From: Rhodococcus sovatensis
GTDB lineage: Bacteria; Actinomycetota; Actinomycetes; Mycobacteriales; Mycobacteriaceae
DNA: 64,000 nt
Assembly (NCBI RefSeq): GCF_037327425.1
Contig: NZ_CP147846.1
Location: 2,852,001 to 2,916,000 of the forward strand
Reading direction: 5' to 3'
Positions 33,140-41,810 of this stretch are shown piece after piece. Under the pieces are notes generated by a model. The model ran no database searches. It saw nothing but the letters and a program-made list of their open reading frames with translations, and had not been told where the DNA came from. A program made the position numbers and the translations under genes. How positions within the stretch are numbered: position 1 is the first letter of the stretch; each line of letters starts with the position of its first letter.

Positions 33140-34429
33140 TCAGGCCGCGTTCACCTCGGCCCGGCGCTGCATCCACATCGCGGTGGAGAGAACAGCGAGG
33201 CCGGCGACCGCCAGGACCGCCCCGACCGCGGCCGGGGCTGTGTAGCCGAATCCTGCAGCGATGACTGCGCCGCCGAGCGCTGCGCCGATGGCGTTGGCGA
33301 GGTTGAACGCCGCGTGGTTGAGCGACGCCGCCAGCGTCTGGGCGTCTTCGGCGACGTCCATCAATCTGGTCTGCAATCCGGGTATGACCGACGAGCCGGA
33401 AGCGCCGATCAGGAACACCAGGATCAACGCGCTGACCGGATTGTGCGCTGCGACGACGAAGATCGCGAGGAACACGGCCATCGAGGCCAGCCCGACGAAT
33501 GTTCCCCGCAACTGATAGCGATCAGCCAGCCACCCGCCGAAGTAGTTGCCCGCGACCATGCCGAGGCCATAGATCATCAACGCGACGGGTACGAGCGCAC
33601 GAGCTAGACCTGCCACGTCGGTGAGGGTCGAGGCGATGTAGGTGTACACCGCGAACATGCCACCGAAGCCCACCATGCCGACGAACAACGTCATCCAGAC
33701 CTGACCGCGACGCAGAGCCCCGAGCTCGGTGATGGGATTGGTCGTGGGCATTCCGTCGAGACGAGGCATCCACACGATCAGTGCAGCCACGGTGAGCGCA
33801 CCGATCACGGCTACGACGGCGAAGGCACTTCGCCATCCGAGCGCCTGACCGAGCCACGTTGCAATGGGCACCCCGACGACGTTGGCGACCGACAGACCCA
33901 TCATGACCAGGGCAACGGCTTTGGCGCGCTTCCCGGGCTCGGCCAGATGCGCCGCTACGAGAGCTGCGATCCCGAAGTACGCGCCGTGCGGAAGTCCTGC
34001 GACGAATCGCGATGCCACCAGCTCGCCGAAGCTCGGTGCGAACACGGTGCCGAGGTTGCCGAGCGTGAACGCCATCATCAGCACGATGAGCAATGCTCGA
34101 CGCGGAACTCGCGCGGCGAGCGTGGCGATCGCAGGCGCACCGACGACCACCCCGAGCGCATACGCCGAGATCATGTGCCCGGCAGACGGCTCCGATATGC
34201 CCATCGTCTGCGCGACGTCCGGAAGTAGGCCCATCGATGCGAACTCGGTGGTGCCGATCCCGAAGCCGCCGATCGACAGCGCCAACATGGCTAGCCGCCT
34301 GCGGGTCGAGAGCGGTCTACGACTGGCACTCGGCCCGTTCGACACCCTGTCGCGCACAGCGCTGACATTCTTGGCGAAAGCCGAATCGGTGACAGTCACA
34401 GCAGAACAACCTTGTCTTGTGTCGGGCAT
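33140..34429 (-). CDS. MFS transporter (AraJ/Cmx-type DHA1 family)
   Basis: A 429-residue protein with 12 predicted helices after a 45-residue cytoplasmic tail. LALSIGGFGIGTTEFASMGLLPDVAQTMGISEPSAGHMISAYALGVVVGAP near residues 50-100 is typical of AraJ/chloramphenicol-resistance-type proton antiporters, and the loop motif RVPRRALL follows. A small-molecule efflux role is likely; the substrate cannot be read. GTG at 34399 is an alternative start. It is divergent from the riboswitch-controlled metY but has no visible tie to methionine. Confidence 0.87.
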   Translation of the reverse strand: MPDTRQGCSAVTVTDSAFAKNVSAVRDRVSNGPSASRRPLSTRRRLAMLALSIGGFGIGTTEFASMGLLPDVAQTMGISEPSAGHMISAYALGVVVGAPAIATLAARVPRRALLIVLMMAFTLGNLGTVFAPSFGELVASRFVAGLPHGAYFGIAALVAAHLAEPGKRAKAVALVMMGLSVANVVGVPIATWLGQALGWRSAFAVVAVIGALTVAALIVWMPRLDGMPTTNPITELGALRRGQVWMTLFVGMVGFGGMFAVYTYIASTLTDVAGLARALVPVALMIYGLGMVAGNYFGGWLADRYQLRGTFVGLASMAVFLAIFVVAAHNPVSALILVFLIGASGSSVIPGLQTRLMDVAEDAQTLAASLNHAAFNLANAIGAALGGAVIAAGFGYTAPAAVGAVLAVAGLAVLSTAMWMQRRAEVNAA

Positions 34430-34650
34430 GCTCTTATGTCGGGCATGGAAAAGGGACGAACCCAGTAGGGAACGTCCCTCGGATCAATTGTCATCCCGGA
34501 TCCACGTCGATTTCGGACAGATCGACGGTGATAGTCCTCACCCAACTCGTTGCGGCTGAAGAACGACCGCTCCCCCGCAGGTCACAGCGCCGGGGCAACT
34601 ACCGGTGGTGTCGTTGTTTCCTGATCTACGCGTCCCCGCTAGGATTCACG

Positions 34651-34760
34651 CCAGGTCATGAGTGCCAGCATCGAGCCCCGGCTTGCTGGCCGGCAACCCT
34701 CCAACCGCGGTGGGGTGCCCCGGGTGAACGACCGGGTTAGTCGGCTACACGAGAACGTGT
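34651..34760 (+). ncRNA. SAM-IV riboswitch
   Basis: The leader of metY contains the actinobacterial SAM-IV pattern: GTCATGAGTGCCAGC near 34655, GAGCCCCGGCTTGCTGGCC, the conserved CGGCAACCCTCCAACCGC, then GGTGGGGTGCCCCGGGTGA and a downstream pairing segment. TAGGAT at 34640-34645 is a likely -10 box placing the transcript start right at the aptamer. It should reduce metY-metX expression when S-adenosylmethionine is abundant. GGGTCCG (34778-34784) with CGGACCC (34804-34810) can pair in the expression region. Exact 3' boundary uncertain. Confidence 0.85.
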
Positions 34761-34953
34761 GGCCGGAGAACAAGCGCGGGTCCGCTCGTTGGTTTTTCGT
34801 CGACGGACCCACTGACCGAGCACGCTGGAAAAGCGGCGTGCCCGAGGAGGAGGTCCACCATGTGTTGTTGTCTCGATACGCCCCGCCCCGGCTTTCCAGC
34901 AGAGAGCCGATTCGAACCCTGACACATCCTTCGAAGACGGAGTTATCAGCACC

Positions 34954-36291
34954 ATGACCGACAGCACCCCTGACGTCGTAGACGCAGCAGGCACCCCGAT
35001 CGAAGATCCCACCGCATCGTGGAGCTTCGAGACCAAACAGATTCACACCGGGCAGACTCCAGACGGCGCAACCAATGCCCGCGCGCTTCCGATCTACCAG
35101 ACCACGTCGTACACGTTCGACAACACCGATCACGCAGCAGCTCTGTTCGGGTTGGCCGAGCCCGGCAACATCTACACCCGAATCATCAACCCGACGCAGG
35201 ACGTCGTCGAGCAGCGCATCGCAGCACTCGAAGGCGGCGTCGCGGCACTTCTGTTGGCTTCGGGACAAGCCGCCGAGACCTTTGCGATCCTCAACCTCGC
35301 CGAAGCGGGCGATCACATCGTCTCGAGCCCGCGGTTGTACGGAGGAACCTACAACCTCTTCCATTACACCCTTCCCAAGCTGGGCATCAAGGTCACGTTT
35401 GTCGAGGATCCCGATGATCTCGATCAGTGGCGCGCCGCGATCGAGCCGAATACGAAGGCGTTCTACGGCGAGACGATCTCGAATCCGAAGAACGACGTCC
35501 TCGATATCCCCGGCATCTCGGCGGTCGCGCACGAGCAGGGAATTCCGCTTATCGTCGACAACACGGTCGCGACCCCGTACCTGATCCAGCCGCTCGCTCA
35601 CGGCGCCGACATCGTGGTTCACTCGGCGACGAAGTACCTCGGTGGACACGGCACGGCCATTGCCGGCGTCATCGTCGACGGGGGCACCTTCGATTGGACC
35701 CAGGGGCGCCACTCGAACTTCACAAGCCCGGACCCGAGTTACCACGGTGTAGTGTTCGCCGACCTGGGCGCGCCGGCTTTCGCACTCAAGGCACGGGTCC
35801 AGTTGCTGCGCGACATCGGCGCAGCAGTGTCTCCGTTCAACGCGTTCCTGATCAGCCAGGGCCTGGAAACACTCAGCCTGCGGATGGAACGACACGTCGA
35901 GAATGCGCAGAAGGTCGCCGCGTTCCTCGAAGCCCGTGCCGACGTCGAATCCATCAACTACGCCGGTCTGAAGTCGTCGCCGTGGTATCAGCGCGGGCAG
36001 GAACTCGCGCCGAAGGGACAGGGCGCGATCATCGCCTTCGAATTGACGGGCGGGGTCGACGCAGGCAAGAAGTTCGTCGACGCACTGAGCCTGCACAGTC
36101 ATGTGGCTAACATCGGTGATGTGCGTTCACTGGTAATCCACCCCGCATCGACGACTCACTCGCAGCTGACGCCCGAGGAGCAACTCGCCTCGGGAGTCAC
36201 CCCCGGCCTGGTCAGGCTCGCTGTGGGTATCGAGGGGATCGACGACATTCTCGCCGATCTCGAACGCGGATTCGCAGCGGCGGCATCTTGA
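34954..36291 (+). CDS. metY: O-acetylhomoserine sulfhydrylase
   Basis: A 445-residue PLP enzyme of the Cys/Met metabolism family. The Lys-containing signature VHSATKYLGGHGTAIAGVIVDGG (about residues 226-248) holds the Schiff-base Lys; TSYTFDNTDHAAALF and NIYTRIINPTQDVVEQRIAALEGG near the N-terminus and the C-terminal DVRSLVIHPASTTHSQLTPEEQ are diagnostic. It makes homocysteine from O-acetylhomoserine and sulfide. The long leader (over 200 bases after the -10 box) holds the SAM-IV riboswitch. Overlaps metX by four bases. Confidence 0.95.
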   Translation: MTDSTPDVVDAAGTPIEDPTASWSFETKQIHTGQTPDGATNARALPIYQTTSYTFDNTDHAAALFGLAEPGNIYTRIINPTQDVVEQRIAALEGGVAALLLASGQAAETFAILNLAEAGDHIVSSPRLYGGTYNLFHYTLPKLGIKVTFVEDPDDLDQWRAAIEPNTKAFYGETISNPKNDVLDIPGISAVAHEQGIPLIVDNTVATPYLIQPLAHGADIVVHSATKYLGGHGTAIAGVIVDGGTFDWTQGRHSNFTSPDPSYHGVVFADLGAPAFALKARVQLLRDIGAAVSPFNAFLISQGLETLSLRMERHVENAQKVAAFLEARADVESINYAGLKSSPWYQRGQELAPKGQGAIIAFELTGGVDAGKKFVDALSLHSHVANIGDVRSLVIHPASTTHSQLTPEEQLASGVTPGLVRLAVGIEGIDDILADLERGFAAAAS

Positions 36292-37445
36292 CCATCGGCT
36301 CTGTGCACGACGTCCGTCCGGCCGCGGGATTCCCGCCGCCGGACGGACGGCTCGGCAACATCGACATCGGCCCACTCGCTTTGGAAAGTGGCGCCACGCT
36401 TCCTCAGGTGACTGTCGCTGTACAGCGGTGGGGCGAGCTTGCGCCGAATCGCGACAATGTGGTGTTGGTCGAGCATGCTCTAACCGGAGACTCCCACGTC
36501 AGCGGGCCGGCAGATGCCGACCATGCTCTGCCCGGTTGGTGGAATGGGATGGTCGGCCCCGGCGCACCGATCGATACGGACGAGTGGTGCGTCATCGCGT
36601 CGAACGTCCTCGGCGGGTGCGGCGGCACAACTGGCCCCAGCTCACTTGCTCCCGACGGCAAGCACTACGGGAGTAGATTCCCGGAGATCTCCATCCGCGA
36701 CCAGGTCGCGGCCGAAGTTGCGCTCGCCGACGTCCTCGGGATCGAGCGCTTCGCCGCGGTGGTCGGTGGATCGATGGGCGGAATGCGAACCCTGGAGTGG
36801 ATCGTCGGCCATCCCGACCGAGTGGGAGCGGCGCTCGTCCTTGCCGTCGGTGCCCGCGCGACAGCAGATCAGATCGGTACTCAGACGACGCAGATCGACG
36901 CCATCGTCTCCGATCCTGACTGGCAGGGCGGCAATTACCACGGAACCGGCCGAACTCCCCGGACGGGATTGAAGATCGCTCGACGCATCGCACACCTGAC
37001 GTATCGCACCGAGAGCGAGCTGGATCTGAGGTTCTCGAACTCTGCTCAGGCTGACGAAAACCCCTGGGACGGCGGCAGATACGCAATCGAAAGCTATCTG
37101 CAACACCAGGCGACCAAACTGGCCGACCGATTCGACGCCAGCACTTACGTCCTGCTGAGCGAGGCGATGAACAGACACGACATCGGACGCGGGCGAGGCG
37201 GTATCGACGCAGCACTTGCGCTGGCAACCGTTCCCACCATCGTAGGCGGAGTCGACTCCGATCGGCTGTATCCGCTGAGGCAACAGAAAGAGATTGCTCG
37301 GGGCCTACCTGAATGCCGCGGTCTCGAAGTCATTCAGTCCAGAGATGGTCACGACGGTTTTCTCACCGAGGCCGGTGCGGTGGCCGCACTTCTCGGCGAG
37401 ACCATGGCGCATGCCCGGTCCGCTCGCGTCGAGCGAACCGTCTGA
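36288..37445 (+). CDS. metX: Homoserine O-acetyltransferase
   Basis: A 385-residue alpha/beta-hydrolase-fold acyltransferase. The nucleophile elbow VVGGSMGGMRTLEW (about residues 156-169) contains the catalytic Ser, DSDRLYPLRQQKE supplies the Asp and SRDGHDGFLTE the His. It activates homoserine with acetyl-CoA, giving the MetY substrate. A TTG start overlapping the metY stop is used; a GTG at 36303 is an alternative. Same riboswitch control as metY. Ends 9 bases from the convergent DUF3017 gene. Confidence 0.95.
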   Translation: MTIGSVHDVRPAAGFPPPDGRLGNIDIGPLALESGATLPQVTVAVQRWGELAPNRDNVVLVEHALTGDSHVSGPADADHALPGWWNGMVGPGAPIDTDEWCVIASNVLGGCGGTTGPSSLAPDGKHYGSRFPEISIRDQVAAEVALADVLGIERFAAVVGGSMGGMRTLEWIVGHPDRVGAALVLAVGARATADQIGTQTTQIDAIVSDPDWQGGNYHGTGRTPRTGLKIARRIAHLTYRTESELDLRFSNSAQADENPWDGGRYAIESYLQHQATKLADRFDASTYVLLSEAMNRHDIGRGRGGIDAALALATVPTIVGGVDSDRLYPLRQQKEIARGLPECRGLEVIQSRDGHDGFLTEAGAVAALLGETMAHARSARVERTV

Positions 37446-37453
37446 CACTTCGC

Positions 37454-37729
37454 TCAGTCCGTCCCGAGCGGGTCGATGGACGACGACAGGAAGACGATGG
37501 CGCCGCCCACCAGCGCCAGCGCCGACACGTCGAAAGCGCGACTACGCACCGCAAGCAGTCCTACGCGGTTCTCGGGCAGACACAACCGAAACCCCGCGGC
37601 CAGGATCGTCGCGATACCGAGAACGAACGATCCACGGCGCCACCGATCCGCAACAACAAGAACCAACGCCCCTACGATGACGACGAGTACTGCCAGCAGC
37701 GGCAGGTTCTTGCGGATCTGATTTCGCAC
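37454..37729 (-). CDS. DUF3017 domain-containing membrane protein
   Basis: A 91-residue protein with three short hydrophobic helices: LPLLAVLVVIVGALVLVVADRW, FVLGIATILAAGFRLCL and AFDVSALALVGGAIVFLSSS. Size and the RLCLPENRVGLLAVRSR loop fit DUF3017, an actinobacterial family of unknown function. It follows folD by only 4 bases on the same strand, the usual neighbour of this family. Confidence 0.8.
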   Translation of the reverse strand: MRNQIRKNLPLLAVLVVIVGALVLVVADRWRRGSFVLGIATILAAGFRLCLPENRVGLLAVRSRAFDVSALALVGGAIVFLSSSIDPLGTD

Positions 37730-37733
37730 CGGA

Positions 37734-38609
37734 TCAGACCGCAGTCCGCGCCAGCAGATCCCGTTCCGCTCGCTCCACGACGTTCGCGAGGAGAAAGGCG
37801 CGGGTCAATGGTCCGACGCCGCCCGGATTGGGTGAGAGGAACCCTGCGACTTCGGCGACATCCGCTGCAACGTCCCCACGCAAGCCGTCGTCCGTCCTCG
37901 TGACTCCGACGTCGAGGACTGCCGCGCCCGGCTTGACCATGTCGGCGGTGACGATGCCTGGCACTCCTGCCGCTGCGATGACGATGTCCGCGCGTCTCAC
38001 CTCGGCAGCCAGGTCCGAGGTGCCGGTGTGGCACAGGGTGACGGTCGCATTCTCGGACTTGCGAGTCAGCAGAAGACCGATCGGACGCCCCACGGTCACA
38101 CCGCGGCCGATCACCACGGCATGGGCGCCTGCGATCGCGACGTCGTACCGCCGCAACAAGTGGACGATCCCACGCGGCGTGCACGGGAGCGCAGCCTCTT
38201 TGCCCAATACCAACCGGCCGAGGTTGATGGGGTGCAAACCGTCGGCGTCTTTGTCGGGGTCGATGCGTTCGAGCGCAGCGTTCTCGTCGAGGTGATTCGG
38301 CAACGGCAGCTGCACGATGTAGCCGGTGCACGCTGGATCCGCGTTGAGGTCGTCGATGACGGCCTCCAGATCGGCCTGGGTGATATCGGCTGGAAGGTCG
38401 CGTCGGATCGAGGTGATCCCGACCTTGGCGCAGTCGTTGTGTTTGCCGCGTACGTACGCAGCCGAACCTGGGTCGTCGCCGACCAGAACGGTCCCCAGTC
38501 CGGGAACGATTCCGCCGGCGCGCAGTGCGTCCACCCGCCGAGTCAGGTCGACGAAGATCTCGTCACGGGTGGCCTTGCCGTCCAGAATCGTTGCAGTCAC
38601 GACGACCAT
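37734..38609 (-). CDS. folD: Methylenetetrahydrofolate dehydrogenase/cyclohydrolase
   Basis: A 291-residue bifunctional FolD. The substrate-site Tyr/Lys are in DPGSAAYVRGKHNDCAKVGI (about residues 46-65; conserved Lys), GYIVQLPLPNHLDENAALERIDPDKDADGLHPINLG is the family signature, and GRGVTVGRPIGLLL forms the NADP loop. It interconverts 5,10-methylene-, methenyl- and 10-formyl-tetrahydrofolate. An in-frame GTG three codons in is also a possible start. Folate one-carbon supply links it loosely to the methionine genes beside it. Confidence 0.95.
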   Translation of the reverse strand: MVVVTATILDGKATRDEIFVDLTRRVDALRAGGIVPGLGTVLVGDDPGSAAYVRGKHNDCAKVGITSIRRDLPADITQADLEAVIDDLNADPACTGYIVQLPLPNHLDENAALERIDPDKDADGLHPINLGRLVLGKEAALPCTPRGIVHLLRRYDVAIAGAHAVVIGRGVTVGRPIGLLLTRKSENATVTLCHTGTSDLAAEVRRADIVIAAAGVPGIVTADMVKPGAAVLDVGVTRTDDGLRGDVAADVAEVAGFLSPNPGGVGPLTRAFLLANVVERAERDLLARTAV

Positions 38610-38637
38610 TCTTCCAGGCGGCTATGCGACGGTCTCG

Positions 38638-39246
38638 TCAACCCTCGACGGACAGTCCGTGCGCCTGTGCGTAGGCAACGGCCTGAGTCAGCTCGATCCT
38701 CGTTCCGACGAGTGAGGCCGCCACCCACAGGTTCGCGTCGACCCGCGCGCCTCGCAGATCTGCGCCGTCCAGTTTCGCCCCGATAGCGCGGGCCCCGGAC
38801 AGGTCGACCGACGCCAACGTGGTCTTGGAGAGGTCTGTGTTCACCAGGTTCGCCTCGACCAACCGACCGCCGGTCAGATCCACCCCACGCAGGTCCGCTC
38901 CCCCAATTCCGACGAGCGTGAAATCGACTTCGTCGTAGGTCGCAGGCCTCATACGGCAGTCGACGAAGGTGGACCCGATAAACGTAGACCGTCGAAACAC
39001 GCTGTGCTGGAGATTGCTTCGAGTGAACGTGCACGACCTGAATGCCGCGTCGACGTGGATCGACTCGGTGAGATCCGTCCCGGTGAAGTCGCACTCGGTG
39101 AACACCACGGACGTCGTCTTCACCCCACTGAGGTCGGCGTCACGGAAATTGCACGCCACGTAGTTACGGTTGTTCCACTGCTGCTGGTCGAGCCGGGCGT
39201 CGGAAAAATCCTCACCGACAATCTGTTCGTCATCCACCTGCACCAT
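38638..39246 (-). CDS. Pentapeptide-repeat protein
   Basis: About 202 residues with many A(D/N)LXX repeats, e.g. RDADLSG, TGTDLTE, GADLRGVDLTGGRLVEANLVNTDLSKTTLASVDLSGARAIGAKLDGADLRGA. This would fold as a right-handed quadrilateral beta-helix. Some members of the family mimic DNA and protect gyrase from quinolones (MfpA, Qnr); nothing here shows that role. Start chosen at 39246 near GAAGGA; GTG at 39243 or 39237 could be used. The start region faces the divergent trmL gene with a gap of about 33 bases. Confidence 0.82.
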   Translation of the reverse strand: MVQVDDEQIVGEDFSDARLDQQQWNNRNYVACNFRDADLSGVKTTSVVFTECDFTGTDLTESIHVDAAFRSCTFTRSNLQHSVFRRSTFIGSTFVDCRMRPATYDEVDFTLVGIGGADLRGVDLTGGRLVEANLVNTDLSKTTLASVDLSGARAIGAKLDGADLRGARVDANLWVAASLVGTRIELTQAVAYAQAHGLSVEG

Positions 39247-39279
39247 CCTTCCTTCGACGGTGATGGCAGAGTGAGCCGG

Positions 39280-39744
39280 GTGTTTCGACTCATGTTCTTC
39301 GAGCCCCGGATTCCGCAGAACACCGGCAACGCCATACGCCTCGTCGCAGGCACCGGGTGCGAGCTCCACCTGGTCGGCCCGCTCGGTTTCGACATGTCCG
39401 AACCTAAGCTCAAGCGTGCAGGGCTGGACTACCACGACCTGGCGTCGGTGACGGTGCACGAGAATCTGTCGGCGGCGTGGGACGCGCTCGAACCGGATCG
39501 AGTGTTCGCGTACACGGCCCATTCGACGCGGTTCCACACTGACGTGGACTACCTCCCCGGCGACATTCTGCTTTTCGGGCCCGAACCCACCGGGTTGCCC
39601 GAGAGCGTATTGGACGATCCACGCGTCACCGACAAATTGCGTATCCCGATGATCCCGGGCCGACGTTCCCTCAACCTCGCCAACTCAGCAGCCGTCGTGA
39701 TGTACGAGGCGTGGCGGCAACACGGATTCGAGGGCAGCGTCTAG
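39280..39744 (+). CDS. trmL: tRNA (cytidine(34)-2'-O)-methyltransferase, SpoU/TrmL family
   Basis: A 154-residue SPOUT methyltransferase with the trefoil-knot motifs EPRIPQNTGNAIRLVAGTG (residues 8-26), LLFGPEPTGLPE and IPMIPGRRSLNLANSAAVVMYEAWRQ. It closely resembles the mycobacterial SpoU protein and methylates the wobble ribose of certain tRNA-Leu isoacceptors. GTG start chosen to give VFRLMFFEP; a GTG three codons earlier is possible. Its TAG stop lies exactly at the left junction of the IS5-family element but remains intact. Confidence 0.88.
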   Translation: MFRLMFFEPRIPQNTGNAIRLVAGTGCELHLVGPLGFDMSEPKLKRAGLDYHDLASVTVHENLSAAWDALEPDRVFAYTAHSTRFHTDVDYLPGDILLFGPEPTGLPESVLDDPRVTDKLRIPMIPGRRSLNLANSAAVVMYEAWRQHGFEGSV

Positions 39745-39754
39745 AGCGTGTCTC

Positions 39755-40310
39755 TTAAATTGGGTCCGTTTTCGTTTTCATCGCCGGGCGGTGGTTGTGG
39801 TTGCGGGAGTGCAGAACTGCCGCGCACAGGACAACGCCCCCGAGGAATGTCATGGCGTACTTGTCATATCGAGTGGCCACACCACGCCACTGTTTGAGCC
39901 GCCCGAAGCCACGCTCGACGGTGTTGCGGTGCTTGTACATCGTCGGATCGAAACCCGGTGGACGACCACCGGCGGACCCCTTGTCGGCCCGTCGCTGCTT
40001 CTGGTCGCTGCGCTCGGGAATGGTGTGTTTGATCTTGCGGCGACGCAGTTCGGTGCGGGTACTGGGATGGGTGTACGCCTTGTCGGCGAGCAATCGGTAG
40101 TCCTGGTCCCCACCGGCAGCTCGGTGGGCATCGAGCAACGGCACCAACTGTGGATTGTCCCCGGCTTGCCCACCGGTCAGCAGCATCGTCACCGGCGAGC
40201 ACGTCAGGTCGGTCAGTGCATGGATCTTCGTGGTGAATCCTCCGCGAGATCGACCCAACGCGTGGTCAGCGGGTTCGTCGACGGATTTCTTGTAATTCGA
40301 CAAGGCCCCC
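39755..40310 (-). CDS. IS5-family transposase, C-terminal part (OrfB, reached by frameshift)
   Basis: The second frame contributes EPADHALGRSRGGFTTKIHALTD-like catalytic core (here DEPADHALGRSRGG), the second Asp in LLADKAYTHPSTR and the Glu in KHRNTVERGFGRLKQWRGVATRYDKYA, completing the DDE triad with OrfA. The end is close to the left terminal repeat. The transition from OrfA would need a +1 (or -2) shift at the G-run. Both parts are otherwise undamaged, so the element may be active. Confidence 0.8.
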
Positions 40311-40682
40311 TGTGAGAGTGTCGGCTCGCGCACCGGCCGCATGCTGATGCGCCCGGACGCTGGTCGAGTCGATCGAGAGCACCGCCCCGATATCGCCGTC
40401 GAGTTCTTCCGGGTCGAGACCGAACACCTCGGCCACCGCGGCAAGCATCTCGTCGTAGGTGCCATCGAAGGACCATCGGTGGTGGCGTTTCCACACCGTC
40501 TGCCACGGACCGAAGTCCTCCGGCAGATCTCGCCACGGACACCCGGTACGGAATCGGTATGCGATGCCCTCCAGAATTCGCCGGTGCTCGGCGAACCGCC
40601 GCCCACGTTTTCCCACGTCGGTGGGTATCACTGGCTCGACGATCTCCCAGAACTCGTCACTGATCACTCCCACGCGCGTCAT
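40266..40682 (-). CDS. IS5-family transposase, N-terminal part (OrfA)
   Basis: About 138 residues from the ATG at 40682 (an upstream ATG at 40712 is possible): ISDEFWEIVEPVIP opens the DUF4096-type domain, followed by RFRTGCPWRDLPEDFGPWQTVWKRHHRW and the first DDE-box Asp in LSIDSTSVRAHQHAAGAR. After this point the frame loses similarity, and the match continues in the OrfB frame, one base apart, near a G5 run at about 40304-40310. Programmed frameshifting is known in this group; a simple mutation cannot be excluded. Confidence 0.8.
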   Translation of the reverse strand: MTRVGVISDEFWEIVEPVIPTDVGKRGRRFAEHRRILEGIAYRFRTGCPWRDLPEDFGPWQTVWKRHHRWSFDGTYDEMLAAVAEVFGLDPEELDGDIGAVLSIDSTSVRAHQHAAGARADTLTGGLVELQEIRRRTR

Positions 40683-40728
40683 CGAAATATCATCGCTGAC
40701 AGCACCTCTCAAATTTGGGAGACACGCT

Positions 40729-41649
40729 CTAGGACGATCCGTCCCCTGTCTCGCTTGGCTTCCCTGCTACATCAGCGTCGTCCAGCCCGCGAGTCGGTTC
40801 GCTGGTCGCCGCGTGTGTCCTCGCCCGTACGAGGCGAACAACGCCGTACACCAGCCCGGCGCCGACAGCGAGCGCACCGAGCCACGGGATGGCGCGCCCC
40901 AGTGCGACGACGCTACCTTGGAGTGCATCCAGCAACGAGTTCCACCCCGCCACGATGCCGTCCAGGAAATTGTCGGGGCCAGGAGACGGCGTCACGTCGT
41001 CGGTACTGAATTGCACTGTGATCGTGGACAAATCCACCTGGTCAGCCAAGTAGTTCTTCTGAGACGTGAGGCTGTCGAGCTCTCCCTGCCTGCTGGCCAG
41101 AGCTGACTCCGCCTCGATCAGGTCCGCGGTGTTGGTGGCGCCTGCGATGAGCGCACGCAACCGGTCGACCGAGGACTGCAGCGCTGCGATACGGGCATCG
41201 AGGTCCTGGTATTGCATCGTGACGTCGTCACGGCTGATGCTGACACTGGTGACCTTACCGAGCGCTTCGATGCGATCGACGGTTCCAGTGAGTTCGGACG
41301 CGGGAATGCGGGCGGTGAGAGAACTACTCGCGGGCGAATTGTCGGTCTCCGGATTCTCGGTGCGATTGTCGATGCGCCCGCCTGCCGCCTCCACGACGTC
41401 GACTGCATCGCGTGCGGCCTGAACTGGATCGGCTGCGGTCACATAGATCTGGCCTGTCACAACCTCTTTGCGGTCCGCAGGCTGCGGCGCCTGATCACGG
41501 ACGACACTCCCGGCCTCCGGCGAGAATTCCATACCCGAGGCCGGCATCGACGGGTCGACGGCCGGCGCGTCGGCGACACCGTTCGAACCACTACAACCCG
41601 CGAGAAGAAAGAAGATCCCAACCAGTGCGGCAATCAGAGAGCGCTTCAT
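40729..41649 (-). CDS. DUF4349 domain-containing lipoprotein
   Basis: About 306 residues. MKRSLIAALVGIFFLLAGCSGS is a lipoprotein signal with Cys near residue 19. The body has the DUF4349 pattern: TGQIYVTAADPVQAARDAVDVVEAAGGRI, SLTARIPASELTGTVDRIEALGKVTSVSISRDDVTMQYQDLDARIAALQSSVDRLRALI, a coiled-coil stretch to about residue 205, then a C-terminal membrane helix (IPWLGALAVGAGLVYGVVRLV) and cytoplasmic tail. Function unknown; an envelope role is likely. Its stop codon abuts the IS element. Start chosen at the signal peptide, not the longer open frame. Confidence 0.82.
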   Translation of the reverse strand: MKRSLIAALVGIFFLLAGCSGSNGVADAPAVDPSMPASGMEFSPEAGSVVRDQAPQPADRKEVVTGQIYVTAADPVQAARDAVDVVEAAGGRIDNRTENPETDNSPASSSLTARIPASELTGTVDRIEALGKVTSVSISRDDVTMQYQDLDARIAALQSSVDRLRALIAGATNTADLIEAESALASRQGELDSLTSQKNYLADQVDLSTITVQFSTDDVTPSPGPDNFLDGIVAGWNSLLDALQGSVVALGRAIPWLGALAVGAGLVYGVVRLVRARTHAATSEPTRGLDDADVAGKPSETGDGSS

Positions 41650-41810
41650 CTTCGGAGATGCTAGAGCAACTGGGCCGCCCGAGGAGGGGCCGTGACGTGC
41701 GAACGTCGAATTGTTACATCTATAGGGAACATTCACTGATGACCTCGGGCCGGAACCGGGGTACGGTGTGCCGCACCGACCCAATTCGTTCCCGTGAAGG
41801 AGCCCCTCTT

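Larger units (their letters stand above)
39744..40729 (-). mobile_element. IS5-family (IS427-group-like) insertion sequence
   Basis: About 986 bp with terminal inverted repeats GAGCGTGTCTC at each end and a TA duplication (39742-39743 and 40730-40731). The inner ends TTAAATT/AAATTTG also pair partly. It carries one transposase split over two frames. It sits in the CTAG tetranucleotide that served as overlapping stop codons for trmL and the DUF4349 gene; each gene keeps its TAG. Confidence 0.88.

Noticed and set aside
33068..33607. 179-codon plus-strand frame in the MFS gene region
   Set aside because: Antisense shadow of the transporter with no ribosome-binding site or domain.
34639..36102. 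487-codon minus-strand frame opposite metY and the riboswitch
   Set aside because: Shadow of metY; product has no recognisable domain and would span the riboswitch in antisense.
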